A stretch of DNA of 64,000 bases from an uncultured Bacteroidales bacterium (GTDB lineage Bacteria > Bacteroidota > Bacteroidia > Bacteroidales > F082). The notes under the pieces are model-generated. The model worked only from the letters and a program-made list of their open reading frames with translations, made no database searches and was not told the DNA's origin. Of the stretch, positions 49,939 through 61,673 are shown one piece after another. How positions within the stretch are numbered: the stretch's first letter is position 1; each line of letters begins with the position of its first letter. The DNA lies in assembly GCA_905233445.1 (NCBI GenBank), contig CAJOEP010000006.1:1-64000 (forward strand). The letters are read 5' to 3'. The translations under genes and the position numbers were made by a program.

Positions 49939-51027
49939 ATGAAAAAACTATTATTATCAATCGTTGCGGCTTTGATAATTCTTACTGGCTGCAACAAGTC
50001 AAATCAGTTTAAGGTTACATTGAACCTTGACAATTCCGATGGCGAGACAGTTATCCTCATCAAGAGCCTCGACGGCAAAAAACCTATTATCCTGGATACT
50101 GTGGTCATGGCTGACAACAAAGCCGTGTTTAACGTTGAAAAGGACGACCCGCAGGCCATGTATATCCTGGCATTCAAAGAGAAAAAAGATACCAAACTGT
50201 TGTTCCCTGACAACAAAAACGTTACGGTGAAGGGCGATTTGGACGATTTCTTCCATATCGAGGCTACCGGCGGCGATGTCACGAACGCCTACAACGAATA
50301 CCAGCAATATCTGGCACAATACATGATTCAGTTTATCCCTCTCGAAGATGCTGCAAATGAGGCTTACGATAACGACGACAGCCTGAAATATGAGGAAATC
50401 AATGCTCAGATGCTTGCTATTTGGGACGAATATCACAATTATCAGTTCGATTATATCAAAAATCATCCTGACAGCTATGTGACACATTACATCCTCGATG
50501 ATTTGAAGACCGACATTGAGCTTGCCAAGGTGGCGGAGTTGGAGGAAACCCTCGTTGGCGAGTCGGTTTACCGCGACAATATCAAGAAATTTATCGAAAG
50601 CAACATGCGCGTGGAACTCGGTCAGCCGTTTATGGATTTCACTTTACAGACTGTCGATGGCAAAGATGTGAACCTCGCTGAGGTCATAAAAAACAACAAG
50701 GTTACGATGATTGACTTCTGGGCATCGTGGTGCGGACCTTGCCGTAATGAGAACCCTGTGGTGAAGGCTGCATACGAGAAATATCACGCCCTCGGCTTTG
50801 AAGTTGTAGGAGTCAGTGTCGATAGAAAAGAGGCTGCTTGGCTTCAGGCTGTCGAGGAAGACGCCCTTCCTTACATCCAAGTACGCGATGTTGAAGGCGA
50901 GGTTGGTAACGACTACGCTGTGGTTTACATCCCGAGCAACTTCCTCTACGACCAGAACGGCGTGATGGTGGCAAAAGGCTTGAGAGGCGAAGAACTTGAA
51001 GCAAAATTAGCGGAGTTGCTGAAATAA
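49939..51027 (+). CDS. TlpA-like thioredoxin-family lipoprotein
   Basis: 362 residues. Lipoprotein signal LIILTGC. An N-terminal DUF4369-like beta domain (about 20-120), a helical linker, then an AhpC/TSA-TlpA thioredoxin domain with FWASWCGPC (Cys 265 and 268). Periplasmic or outer-membrane-facing thiol-disulfide exchange is expected. This architecture is very common in Bacteroidetes. Its stop abuts that of the convergent retropepsin-like gene with no gap. Confidence 0.92.
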   Translation: MKKLLLSIVAALIILTGCNKSNQFKVTLNLDNSDGETVILIKSLDGKKPIILDTVVMADNKAVFNVEKDDPQAMYILAFKEKKDTKLLFPDNKNVTVKGDLDDFFHIEATGGDVTNAYNEYQQYLAQYMIQFIPLEDAANEAYDNDDSLKYEEINAQMLAIWDEYHNYQFDYIKNHPDSYVTHYILDDLKTDIELAKVAELEETLVGESVYRDNIKKFIESNMRVELGQPFMDFTLQTVDGKDVNLAEVIKNNKVTMIDFWASWCGPCRNENPVVKAAYEKYHALGFEVVGVSVDRKEAAWLQAVEEDALPYIQVRDVEGEVGNDYAVVYIPSNFLYDQNGVMVAKGLRGEELEAKLAELLK

Positions 51028-52257
51028 TCACCAATCGATTTCTTTTATTTCACCATCAGGTGAGCGGAAGACATATCGTAGGGGCGAATCATTATTTGCC
51101 CCTATTTTTTCTTTAAGATTTAAATAAGTGCAATAATCAGTGATTTCAACACCGTTTATGCGTATCAGATAGTCGTCTGTTCGGATGCCTTTGCGGTAAG
51201 CGTCGCCGCTTTTACGCACCACTGCTTTCATCGCGCCGAGGGTGTCGTTTTTGTCGGCATGGAGAAACTTTATTCCTCTTTTATCCTCGTTTCCGTAATA
51301 CTGCACTGTGTTGCTGTCGTGAGGAAGCAAGACCAACTTACGTTTATGTCCGTCGATGATAAGGGAATTCTTTTTCAATATGGCTGAGCCCACCTTGCCG
51401 GTGCGATTGTCGGTCGACACCCACACGTCGGTGAAAGTGATGCCGCCCATCTCCACCTCCGGGCAATGGAAAATCCTGTATGGAACCGTGTCGTTAAGAC
51501 GACCGAATAATCCGGCGGAATTGTATACTGTAGTGTCTTTCAGCACCGTATATTCATCCATCTTACGTCCTAACTCAGGATCATCTTTAGCCCAAATACT
51601 CATGAGATGCTCCGGCAAATCGAAATCACCGCCGATGGCTCCGGAGTCAAACAATAACTTTATGCGATGGAAAGGAAAATTCACCCAAACTTGCGGGTTT
51701 GTCTTATGATACCTCTTATATTTAAGTGTAGGCTGGCCTTTTTCTTCCTTTGAGAAAAATCCTTTGCGGTCGGTCACAATCATCAGGCTGTCTTTGGTGT
51801 CGAATTTGAATGAGAGGCCGCGAACCACAAGGTCGTAGCCGAAAGCGCCGTCAATCTTGTCGCAAACGTAATCCTCCAAACCGTTGTCAGCTACCACTTT
51901 ATAGTTTTCGATAGTGATGTTGCCCATCTTGACAGGCGGCAATTTCATAACAGCCTTTTTTTGGCGTGTTTTTTGGGAATCTACAAAAGTTATAGTGTTG
52001 CCAGACGGTGTCATCCAATCCTCCTCCTCGCCAATCCAGAAACCCATTTCAGCACCGGTGTCGAACATCAGATTTTTCGTCTCCCCATTGATTTCCACTG
52101 GGATAATTATCGCTCCGTCCCAGATTTTGATTTTTATAGTATCAACAAAATCATGACGTGAAAACTCAATGCCGTTATAAGGTTTTTTCTGCGCTGATGC
52201 CTGCAAAAACATCATAAAAACAAACAAAAAGGCAATAATTGTTTTAATAATTTTCAT
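51028..52257 (-). CDS. Retropepsin-like aspartic protease with PDZ domain
   Basis: 409 residues with a signal peptide (MMFLQASAQ). Two retropepsin-type half-sites lie in one chain: FDTGAEMG (about 66-73) and LLFDSGAIGG (about 205-214). A C-terminal PDZ domain follows (about 335-409, AYRKGIRTDDYLIRINGVEIT). Two D[TS]GA motifs in one polypeptide would allow an intramolecular pepsin-like active site. Periplasmic. Substrate unknown. Divergent from GH97, with a TATTTTTG box at 52321-52314. Confidence 0.82.
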   Translation of the reverse strand: MKIIKTIIAFLFVFMMFLQASAQKKPYNGIEFSRHDFVDTIKIKIWDGAIIIPVEINGETKNLMFDTGAEMGFWIGEEEDWMTPSGNTITFVDSQKTRQKKAVMKLPPVKMGNITIENYKVVADNGLEDYVCDKIDGAFGYDLVVRGLSFKFDTKDSLMIVTDRKGFFSKEEKGQPTLKYKRYHKTNPQVWVNFPFHRIKLLFDSGAIGGDFDLPEHLMSIWAKDDPELGRKMDEYTVLKDTTVYNSAGLFGRLNDTVPYRIFHCPEVEMGGITFTDVWVSTDNRTGKVGSAILKKNSLIIDGHKRKLVLLPHDSNTVQYYGNEDKRGIKFLHADKNDTLGAMKAVVRKSGDAYRKGIRTDDYLIRINGVEITDYCTYLNLKEKIGANNDSPLRYVFRSPDGEIKEIDW

Positions 52258-52313
52258 AGAATTAGTATTTATTTTTCGTCATTTCGCGAAATGATGAAGA
52301 CATAAAGTGAACG

Positions 52314-52360
52314 CAAAAATATGAATTTTGCTGCATGATTTTGCAATTTTTTTATATTTG
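52314..52360. promoter_or_regulatory. Divergent promoters: retropepsin-like protease and GH97
   Basis: The minus strand TATTTTTG is at 52321-52314. On the plus strand TTTG at 52327-52330 is followed by a 22-nt spacer and TATATTTG at 52353-52360. The predicted leader of GH97 is about 14 nt. Confidence 0.6.
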
Positions 52361-52365
52361 CATGA

Positions 52366-54681
<2,316 letters not shown>

Positions 54682-54685
54682 ATTG

Positions 54686-54737
54686 AACACGGATTACACG
54701 GATCTTCACGGATTAAAATTAGCAAAAAATCCGTGGT
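54686..54737. repeat. ACGGATT/ATCCGTG short repeat
   Basis: ACACGGATT, ACACGGATC and TCACGGATT in tandem, then an inverted ATCCGTGG. It fills the gap between the GH97 and GH78 genes. Related to the ATTCGTG array at 35452-35481. Confidence 0.65.
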
Positions 54738-54745
54738 TAAAAAAT

Positions 54746-57418
54746 ATGAAACATCTTGTTAAAATATTGATTTGTGTCCTGCTGCTCGTTTCTTGCAGTA
54801 AAACCTCGCATTTTGAGATAAAAACCGTTGAAACCAACGAGCCGCGATTCAGCTGGAATTTTGAGTCGGATGCGCAAAATGTGAAGCAGACGAGCTACAG
54901 AATCGTTGTCGCATCGACATTCGAAAATGCTCAAAATGGTGTCGGCGACCTCTGGGATTCTGGCGTAATCGATTCTGACAGAATGCTTTACATTCCTTAT
55001 GAAGGCAAGCCGCTTCAAAGCCGCGACAAGGTGTTTTGGAAAGTCTTCGCAACCCTGTCTTACGATAAAAACAAGACAGTTTCTGTTGAAAGCGACGTAA
55101 AATCTTTTGAGATAAGTCTTTTAGAATCAAGCGATTGGCTGGCAAAATGGATTGGCCACGAGTTCGATGACGATGTGCTTGTCGGGAAGACTCGGTTGGC
55201 GGCACGATACCTTCGAAAAGAGTTTCATTTGGATGAAAACATCGCCGAGGCGCGGCTCTATGTCAGCGGTCTCGGGCAATACAGTGCTTACATCAATGGA
55301 GTTGAAGTTGCACCCGACGAATTGCTGAAACCGGCATTGTCTGATTATCGTAAGCGAGTGTATTTCAACACTTTCGATGTCACAGATTTGTTAAAAAACG
55401 GCGACAATGCTATCGGTGTGACTCTTGCTGGCGGTCGTTTCACAGCCATGCGATACAACGCCCAAAATCCTGATTTCGACTTCACCGACAACGTGCTTCA
55501 TTTCGGCACTCCACGAATGATTTTACAGCTTGAAATAACATATAAAGATGGTAACAAGTCGTTGATTGTCAGCGATGAGTCCTGGAAAATCACCAACAAA
55601 GGACCGATTCGGACATCAAACGAATACGATGGCGAGACATACGATGAAAACTTTGAACTCGGCGATTGGACATTGCCAAATTACGATGACAAATCTTGGT
55701 TAAATGCGGAACTTGTCGAAGCCCCGAAAGGAATTCTAAAACCGCAAATGAATCCAAACATTAAAATTCAGGATTCGCTAACGCCTGTTGCCATTTTCAA
55801 GAAAAACAACAAATGGATTCTCAATATGGGACAAAACATGGTCGGCGTGTTAGAAATGAACATTTCAGGCCAAAAACCAGGCGACACAATCATATTGCGA
55901 TTTGCCGAAAATATTTATCCCGACAGCACCATCGATGTGAGAAACCTGCGCTCAGCAGAGGCGACAGACCGATATATTGTTGGAAATGAGACGTTTCGGG
56001 AAACGTCTCTACAGTGGAGGCCGATGTTTACGTATCACGGTTTTCGTTACGTCGAGGTCACAGGCCTCCGAGACACTCCAAAAACCTCTGATTTTCAAGG
56101 TCTTGTATTCTATGATGAGATGCTTACTACAGGCTCTTTCGAGACCTCCAACGAGATTCTGAACGCCGTTTACCGCAACGCTTATTGGGGAATACGAGGC
56201 AACTACCGCTCGATGCCCACCGACTGTCCGCAGCGTGACGAGCGCATGGGCTGGACCGGCGACAGAGCTACAGGCTGCTATGGTGAATCGTATATCTTTG
56301 ACAATCATCATCTTTACGCGAAATGGCTCGACGACGGCGAAGACTGCCAGCTCGAAAACGGCTCCATTTCCGACGTGTTTCCGCCCTATTGGCGCAACTA
56401 CACCAACAGCATGACATGGCCTGGCGCTTTCATCACAGTGGCCGACATGATTTACACCCGTTTTGGCGACGACAAACCCATCCGTGAGCATTATAAGGCA
56501 ATGAAAAAATGGCTTATCTTCATGAAAACCAGATACATGTTCGATGGTATCATGAAACGCGACCAATACGGAGACTGGTGCATGCCGCCGGAATCGCCCG
56601 AAATGATTCACTCGCGCGACAGAGATCGCCGAACGCGTAAAATGGTTATCGCGACGCCGTACTACTGCTATCTTTCAAATAAAATGGCAAAATTCGCTGA
56701 AATATTAGGTTTAACTGATGATGTAGAATATTATCGAAACGAAGTTTCCGCCACGGCTGAGGCTTACAATTCAAAATATTTAAATCAGCAAATCTGGCGT
56801 TACGACAACAACACCGTGACAGCTAACATCCTTCCTTTGTTTTTCGGGATGGTGCCAAAAGGTCACGAAACCGACGTTTTAGAAAACATCGTTGACCGCA
56901 CCGAAGACCTGCACGACAATCACGTCTCGACAGGCGTTGTCGGCATCCAGTTTTTGATGCGCACGCTCACTGAATACGGCCGTGGCGACCTCGCACTGCA
57001 GATTGCCACCAACAACACCTATCCGAGCTGGGGCTACATGGTCCGCAACGGCGCCACCACCATCTGGGAACTCTGGAACGGCAACACCGCCGACCCCTCG
57101 ATGAACTCCGGCAACCATGTGATGCTCCTCGGCGACCTCATCATCTGGGAATACGAATATCTCGGCGGAATTCGAGCCCTCGAACCTGGCTATAAAAAGA
57201 TCCAGCTGAAGCCCTACCCCATTGACGGTCTTGACTTTGTGAACTGCACTTATAACTCCGTCAGCGGTCGCATCGAGAGTAACTGGAAACGTAATGGTAA
57301 GCGTTTCGAGTGGGATATATCGATTCCTGCCAACACCGAAGCCGAGGTTTGGATTCCGACTTCTAAAGGCTATAAAGTAAAGAATTTAGGCAGCGGAAAA
57401 TATCATTTTAATAACTAA
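54746..57418 (+). CDS. GH78 alpha-L-rhamnosidase family lipoprotein
   Basis: 890 residues. Lipoprotein signal LICVLLLVSC. N-terminal beta-sandwich domains (WLAKWIGHEFDDD, ARYLRKEFHLDENIAEARLYVSGLGQYSAYING), then the (alpha/alpha)6 barrel with the GH78 signature DCPQRDERMGWTGD (about 493-506) and the C-terminal ATTIWELWNG. It cleaves terminal rhamnose from plant or microbial glycans. The ATG at 54746 begins the lipobox signal; an upstream start would include repeat sequence. A 22-bp palindrome (55988-56009) is present in frame, coding NETFRETSL. Confidence 0.92.
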   Translation: MKHLVKILICVLLLVSCSKTSHFEIKTVETNEPRFSWNFESDAQNVKQTSYRIVVASTFENAQNGVGDLWDSGVIDSDRMLYIPYEGKPLQSRDKVFWKVFATLSYDKNKTVSVESDVKSFEISLLESSDWLAKWIGHEFDDDVLVGKTRLAARYLRKEFHLDENIAEARLYVSGLGQYSAYINGVEVAPDELLKPALSDYRKRVYFNTFDVTDLLKNGDNAIGVTLAGGRFTAMRYNAQNPDFDFTDNVLHFGTPRMILQLEITYKDGNKSLIVSDESWKITNKGPIRTSNEYDGETYDENFELGDWTLPNYDDKSWLNAELVEAPKGILKPQMNPNIKIQDSLTPVAIFKKNNKWILNMGQNMVGVLEMNISGQKPGDTIILRFAENIYPDSTIDVRNLRSAEATDRYIVGNETFRETSLQWRPMFTYHGFRYVEVTGLRDTPKTSDFQGLVFYDEMLTTGSFETSNEILNAVYRNAYWGIRGNYRSMPTDCPQRDERMGWTGDRATGCYGESYIFDNHHLYAKWLDDGEDCQLENGSISDVFPPYWRNYTNSMTWPGAFITVADMIYTRFGDDKPIREHYKAMKKWLIFMKTRYMFDGIMKRDQYGDWCMPPESPEMIHSRDRDRRTRKMVIATPYYCYLSNKMAKFAEILGLTDDVEYYRNEVSATAEAYNSKYLNQQIWRYDNNTVTANILPLFFGMVPKGHETDVLENIVDRTEDLHDNHVSTGVVGIQFLMRTLTEYGRGDLALQIATNNTYPSWGYMVRNGATTIWELWNGNTADPSMNSGNHVMLLGDLIIWEYEYLGGIRALEPGYKKIQLKPYPIDGLDFVNCTYNSVSGRIESNWKRNGKRFEWDISIPANTEAEVWIPTSKGYKVKNLGSGKYHFNN
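55988..56012 (+). repeat. Palindromic repeat inside the GH78 gene
   Basis: GAGACGTTTC, GG, GAAACGTCTC, then TAC. A perfect 10-bp stem of the kind usually found between genes. Here it is in frame and does not break the protein. Confidence 0.75.
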
Positions 57419-57425
57419 TTTTTCC

Positions 57426-57433
57426 TATTTTTG
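57426..57433 (+). promoter_or_regulatory. -7 box for the AI-2E family gene
   Basis: TATTTTTG followed by CAAAAAC. It excludes the TTG at 57431 as a start. Confidence 0.55.
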
Positions 57434-57448
57434 CAAAAACATCTTTCT

Positions 57449-58600
57449 ATGGAAAAACAATCATACGTTGAAAAACTGTCAAAATACTTGATTTATCTGG
57501 GAATACTGGCAATTCTAAGCTTTGTGTGCTGGTATTTCAGCAGTGTGCTCGTTTATGTGATTCTGGCGTTTGTGGTGTCGCTCGTCAGCCGACCGTTGGC
57601 ACGCCTGATAGGAAAAATTCGCATCAAAGGAAAAAGTGCGCCAAGTTGGCTTTTGGCAATCGTATCGATTTTCATCGTCATCGCCGTAATGCTGATGATG
57701 ATTATTCTGGTGATTCCGGTGATAACCAATATCATCAACGAAGCTTCACTTTTCGGTAATATAAACCACTTGAACGGCAACCTTGGCACCAACATCAACG
57801 AGTGGATAATCGGTATGTTTCCCAGTCTGGGCAAGGATTTCGACGCTATCAGCGTGCTGTTCGACTATCTGAAAGGTGCCGTGACTGACTTCAACATTAC
57901 CGGCATTATCGGCTCGGTCGGCTCCGTCGTAATCAACTTCGCCGTCGGACTCTTTGCGGTGGTGTTCATCTCGTTTTTCTTCGTCAAAGACGAGAATCTG
58001 TTCTCAAAGATTGTCGCGGCTTTGGTCCCTGACCACTTTGAAGCCTCTGTAACCGAGTCAATTAGAGATATTGATCATCTGCTTTCACGTTATTTTGTCG
58101 GTCTTATCACGGAAATGTTTTGCGTCGCACTTTTCAACTTCCTGGGTCTGTGGCTAATCGCTCGCATCGGCGTCAGCTATGCCCTCGGCATCGCTTTCAT
58201 CGCCGGAATTCTCAACATCATCCCGTATGTCGGACCAATCATCGGAGAGGTGCTTGGCGCGTTGCTGTGCATGGTGCTTCATTACGGTGCTGGTGTCGGC
58301 CTGGACGTCAACATCTGGTTCTTCGCGCTCATTGTGCTGTTAATCATGCTGGCAGTGCAGATGATCGACAATTTCGTGCTTCAGCCAATCATTTACTCAA
58401 CGAGCATCAAGGCGACGCCGCTTGAGATTTTCATCGTGATGCTCCTTGCAGGAAACATCGGCGGCATCTTAGGCATGCTCGCCGCAATCCCGGCCTACAC
58501 AGTCATCCGTGTCATCGCCGGAAGATTTTTCTACGACAAAAAGGTGGTGCAGAGGTTGATGCCGGAGATTAAAAGCAGCCAAGTTCCCAAACAGAATTAA
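57449..58600 (+). CDS. AI-2E family transporter
   Basis: 383 residues with about eight membrane helices. The pattern ILAILSFVCWYFSSVLVYVILAFVVSLVSRPLARLIG at the start and GILNIIPYVGPIIGEVLGALL with QMIDNFVLQPIIY near the end are typical of the AI-2E/TqsA/PerM superfamily. Members export signals, sodium or other solutes; the substrate is not predictable. The C-terminal SSQVPKQN is encoded by the first unit of a 23-bp repeat array, so that array has rewritten the end of the gene. Confidence 0.92.
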   Translation: MEKQSYVEKLSKYLIYLGILAILSFVCWYFSSVLVYVILAFVVSLVSRPLARLIGKIRIKGKSAPSWLLAIVSIFIVIAVMLMMIILVIPVITNIINEASLFGNINHLNGNLGTNINEWIIGMFPSLGKDFDAISVLFDYLKGAVTDFNITGIIGSVGSVVINFAVGLFAVVFISFFFVKDENLFSKIVAALVPDHFEASVTESIRDIDHLLSRYFVGLITEMFCVALFNFLGLWLIARIGVSYALGIAFIAGILNIIPYVGPIIGEVLGALLCMVLHYGAGVGLDVNIWFFALIVLLIMLAVQMIDNFVLQPIIYSTSIKATPLEIFIVMLLAGNIGGILGMLAAIPAYTVIRVIAGRFFYDKKVVQRLMPEIKSSQVPKQN

Positions 58601-58692
58601 GCCAAGTTCCCAAACAGAATCGCGCCAACTCGCCGAACAAATTTCCGCCAACTCGCCGAACAAATTTCCGCCAAAGTGCCGAATGGATTAAA
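58578..58692. repeat. 23-bp tandem repeat array upstream of AAA_14 copy 2
   Basis: Five contiguous 23-bp units at 58578, 58601, 58624, 58647 and 58670. Each begins GCCAA. Units 3 and 4 are identical (GCCAACTCGCCGAACAAATT and three more bases), units 1 and 2 nearly so. Offset by two bases the units align with those at 43816-43907 at CCGC-AA and at AACAAA near the end. Confidence 0.92.
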
Positions 58693-58700
58693 AAAAGAGT

Positions 58701-58708
58701 TATTTTTG
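58701..58708 (+). promoter_or_regulatory. -7 box for AAA_14 copy 2
   Basis: TATTTTTG followed by CAGCG, just after the 23-bp array. It makes the GTG at 58713 unlikely as a start. Confidence 0.55.
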
Positions 58709-58727
58709 CAGCGTGAAAACTATAACA

Positions 58728-60014
58728 ATGGATACATATAGACCTAGAATTGTCGATGAATTGCTGAAAAGGAAGCTGGCTGGCAAAGGCGCCGTGTTGA
58801 TTAAAGGTCCGAAATGGTGTGGAAAAACCACATCAGCCGAGCAAATTGCCCAAAGCGTACTTTATATGGGCGATACAAAGACACGCGAACAAAACATCAA
58901 GTTGGCGAATGTTGACCCACATTTAATTCTCGACGGATCCACACCACGACTCATCGACGAATGGCAAGAGGCTCCTGTGTTGTGGGATGCAGTGCGTTTT
59001 GAAGTGGATCACCGCAAAGGACATGGACACTTCATCCTTACAGGCTCCGTTGTTGTAAAAGATGATGTGGATGGTAAGCCACAGATTCATCATTCAGGAG
59101 CTGGACGTATCGGACGCATCGTCATGCGACCAATGAGTTTATGGGAATCGGGCGACTCAAATGGAATGGTAAGTTTGGCGGAGTTGTTCAAATCGCCAGA
59201 GCGCATTGCTGGAACATGTGAACTCAACTTACAAGACATTGCATATTTGACATGTCGAGGCGGCTGGCCAGACACATTAGACATAGATAAAAGCATTGCT
59301 TTAGATCAAGCTTTTGATTATGTGGATATAGTTGCTGAAACCGACATTTCAGCGGCAGATAATGTACACAAAGATCCTGAACAAGTGCGACGTTTATTGC
59401 GCTCGTATGCGCGTCATCAGGGAACACAAGCAGCATTAACTACTTTGAGAGATGATATGAAGACTAATGAACTTACCTCTTTTAGTGAAGATTCTGTCGC
59501 TACATATCTCAAAGCGTTGAATAAGATCTATGTTGTCGAAGACATGCCTGCGTGGAACCCAAATTTGCGTTCAAAAACAGCCATCAGAACATCCGACAAC
59601 CGTTATTTTGTTGATCCATCAATCGCCACCGCTGCTTTAGGATTGGGTCCCAATGATTTGATTAATGATTTAAATACTTTTGGCCTGATTTTCGAAACAC
59701 TATGTGTCCGCGATTTGCGTGTTTTTGCTGATGCCATTGATGGCAAAGTTTACCACTATCGTGATAAAGACAAATTGGAATGCGATGCTGTTGTTCATCT
59801 CCGCAACGGCTCTTATGGTCTTGTCGAAATCAAACTTGGCGGCGACCAACTTATCAACGAAGGTGCTGAAAGTCTTTTGAAACTTAGCAACAAAATAGAC
59901 ACTACGAAGATGAAGTCACCAGCATTTATGATGGTTTTAACAGCAGTTGGGCCGTATGCATTCAGAAGAGATGACGGGGTTTATGTGGTGCCAGTTGGGT
60001 GTTTGAAGAATTAA
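58728..60014 (+). CDS. AAA_14/DUF4143 ATPase (copy 2)
   Basis: 428 residues. Walker A GPKWCGKTT (27-35), RLIDEWQEAPVLWDAVR, FILTGSVVV, PMSLWESGDSNG, CRGGWPDTLDID, and a C-terminal LECDAVVHLRNGSYGLVEIKLGG with nuclease-like Asp and ExK. It aligns with copy 1 across the full length. The ATG at 58728 is used because the alternative GTG at 58713 lies at the expected transcript start. The mod gene begins 18 nt after its stop, so it is probably co-transcribed with the type III restriction-modification genes. Confidence 0.9.
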   Translation: MDTYRPRIVDELLKRKLAGKGAVLIKGPKWCGKTTSAEQIAQSVLYMGDTKTREQNIKLANVDPHLILDGSTPRLIDEWQEAPVLWDAVRFEVDHRKGHGHFILTGSVVVKDDVDGKPQIHHSGAGRIGRIVMRPMSLWESGDSNGMVSLAELFKSPERIAGTCELNLQDIAYLTCRGGWPDTLDIDKSIALDQAFDYVDIVAETDISAADNVHKDPEQVRRLLRSYARHQGTQAALTTLRDDMKTNELTSFSEDSVATYLKALNKIYVVEDMPAWNPNLRSKTAIRTSDNRYFVDPSIATAALGLGPNDLINDLNTFGLIFETLCVRDLRVFADAIDGKVYHYRDKDKLECDAVVHLRNGSYGLVEIKLGGDQLINEGAESLLKLSNKIDTTKMKSPAFMMVLTAVGPYAFRRDDGVYVVPVGCLKN

Positions 60015-60032
60015 AATAAATAATTATCAGAA

Positions 60033-61673
60033 ATGGCTAAAGATACAAAATACGATAGTCTATCAAGAGAACAATTGATAGACAAACTTAAAAAACTTGA
60101 AAAAGAACAATATGGACTTGTTTGGGAAGACAAGGAAGAAGATGTTGCAAAACGATGTGATTCAGAATTGCCCTTGCTTAAGGAAGACAGTTCTCGTGAA
60201 ATTGTTAGTGACCCCAAATTGCCTTACAATATCATCATTGAAGGCGACAACTATCATTCTTTGTATGCCCTTAGTTTTACTCACAAGAAAAGCATTGACG
60301 TTATCTATATTGATCCTCCATATAATACTGGAAATAAAGATTTCGTTTACAATGACACTTATGTTGATAAAACAGACCAGTTTCGTCATTCAAAATGGCT
60401 ATCTTTTATGAGTAAAAGACTCCGATTGTCAAAAAACCTTTTATCAAAACGAGGATTAATATTCATATCGATAGACGATACAGAATTTGCCCAATTGAAG
60501 TTGCTTTGTGATAGCATCTTTTCCGAGAAGAATTTTATTGTAGATGTGATTTGGAATTCAAGGAAATCTGTGTCAAACGACACTATCATTTCATTAAACC
60601 ACAATCATACCTTAGTCTATGCAAGAGATGTAGATATAATACAACAAAGCAAAAACAATTATAGATTACGTGGCTCAAAAGAAAAGTTCTCAAATCCTGA
60701 CAATGATCCACGAGGAGATTGGACGGCAGATCCTTTTGATGCACCCGAAGTAAGAGCTAATTTAACATATATTATAGAAAATCCCAATACGGGAAAGAAA
60801 TACTTACCCCCAAAAGGAAGACATTGGCGAACAACCGAAGAAGAATATCTAAAATTTCTTGAGGATGGTCGTATCGTCTTTGGAAAAACAGGAAGATCTA
60901 AACCACAATTAAAACGTTTTTATAATGAAGCTGTTGAAAAAGGCGTTGTTGCAAAATCCATATGGGATGATATTGGCACAACCACCAATGGAACAAAAGA
61001 ATTGGAAAAGATACTTGGTGACAAGAAATTTAACAATCCGAAGCCTGTTTCTTTAATTATGAAGATTTTGGAATTAGCCAGTTATGAAAATAGTACAATT
61101 CTTGATTTCTTTGCTGGGAGTGGAACTACTGGCCAAGCAGTTCTTGAAATGAACAAGAGCGATGGTGGTAATCGTAAATTCATATTATGTACAAATAATG
61201 AAAACAATATCTGCACTGAAGTTACATATCCGAGAATATCGAAGGTAATAGAGGGATATTCCGATGTACAAGGAATACCCGCGAATCTAAAGTATTATAC
61301 ACAAACTTTTGTTCCAGTTGTTACTTCTGATAATGATAAGCGAGAATTGGTTAATAGAAGCACTGAAATTCTTTGTGTGGCGGAAGATTGTTTTGAATTT
61401 GTACATAGTAGGGATAAATATTCAGACTTTGCCGTATTTAGGGGTAACAATAAGCAAATGGCAATCATTTATGATGAGGATAGTATAACAGATTGCATTG
61501 ATTATCTGAATAACAATAAGGTTGAACTAATTACGATGATTTATGTGTTTAGTTATGACCATACTTATGATGCAGAAGATTTTGAAGCATTAGACATCAA
61601 GTTTTCTGTTAAGCCTATACCAGAGGCAATAATAAATGTATATCGCAAGATCTCAAAAATGAAGAAGAAATGA
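60033..61673 (+). CDS. mod: Type III restriction-modification DNA methyltransferase (Mod)
   Basis: 546 residues. Motif IV DPPYNTG (94-100) precedes motif I FFAGSGTTG (about 359-367), the beta-class order typical of Mod subunits. The central region (about 150-330) is the variable target-recognition part. An N-terminal coiled segment (SREQLIDKLKKLEKEQ) is also present. It methylates adenine in a short asymmetric site and gives sequence specificity to the complex. AT-rich relative to core genes. Its TGA stop overlaps the ATG of res (ATGA). Confidence 0.95.
   Translation: MAKDTKYDSLSREQLIDKLKKLEKEQYGLVWEDKEEDVAKRCDSELPLLKEDSSREIVSDPKLPYNIIIEGDNYHSLYALSFTHKKSIDVIYIDPPYNTGNKDFVYNDTYVDKTDQFRHSKWLSFMSKRLRLSKNLLSKRGLIFISIDDTEFAQLKLLCDSIFSEKNFIVDVIWNSRKSVSNDTIISLNHNHTLVYARDVDIIQQSKNNYRLRGSKEKFSNPDNDPRGDWTADPFDAPEVRANLTYIIENPNTGKKYLPPKGRHWRTTEEEYLKFLEDGRIVFGKTGRSKPQLKRFYNEAVEKGVVAKSIWDDIGTTTNGTKELEKILGDKKFNNPKPVSLIMKILELASYENSTILDFFAGSGTTGQAVLEMNKSDGGNRKFILCTNNENNICTEVTYPRISKVIEGYSDVQGIPANLKYYTQTFVPVVTSDNDKRELVNRSTEILCVAEDCFEFVHSRDKYSDFAVFRGNNKQMAIIYDEDSITDCIDYLNNNKVELITMIYVFSYDHTYDAEDFEALDIKFSVKPIPEAIINVYRKISKMKKK

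Noticed and set aside
58578-58692. CRISPR array or iteron-type plasmid origin
   Set aside because: Units are contiguous without spacers, and no Rep protein, cas gene or AT-rich origin structure accompanies them.
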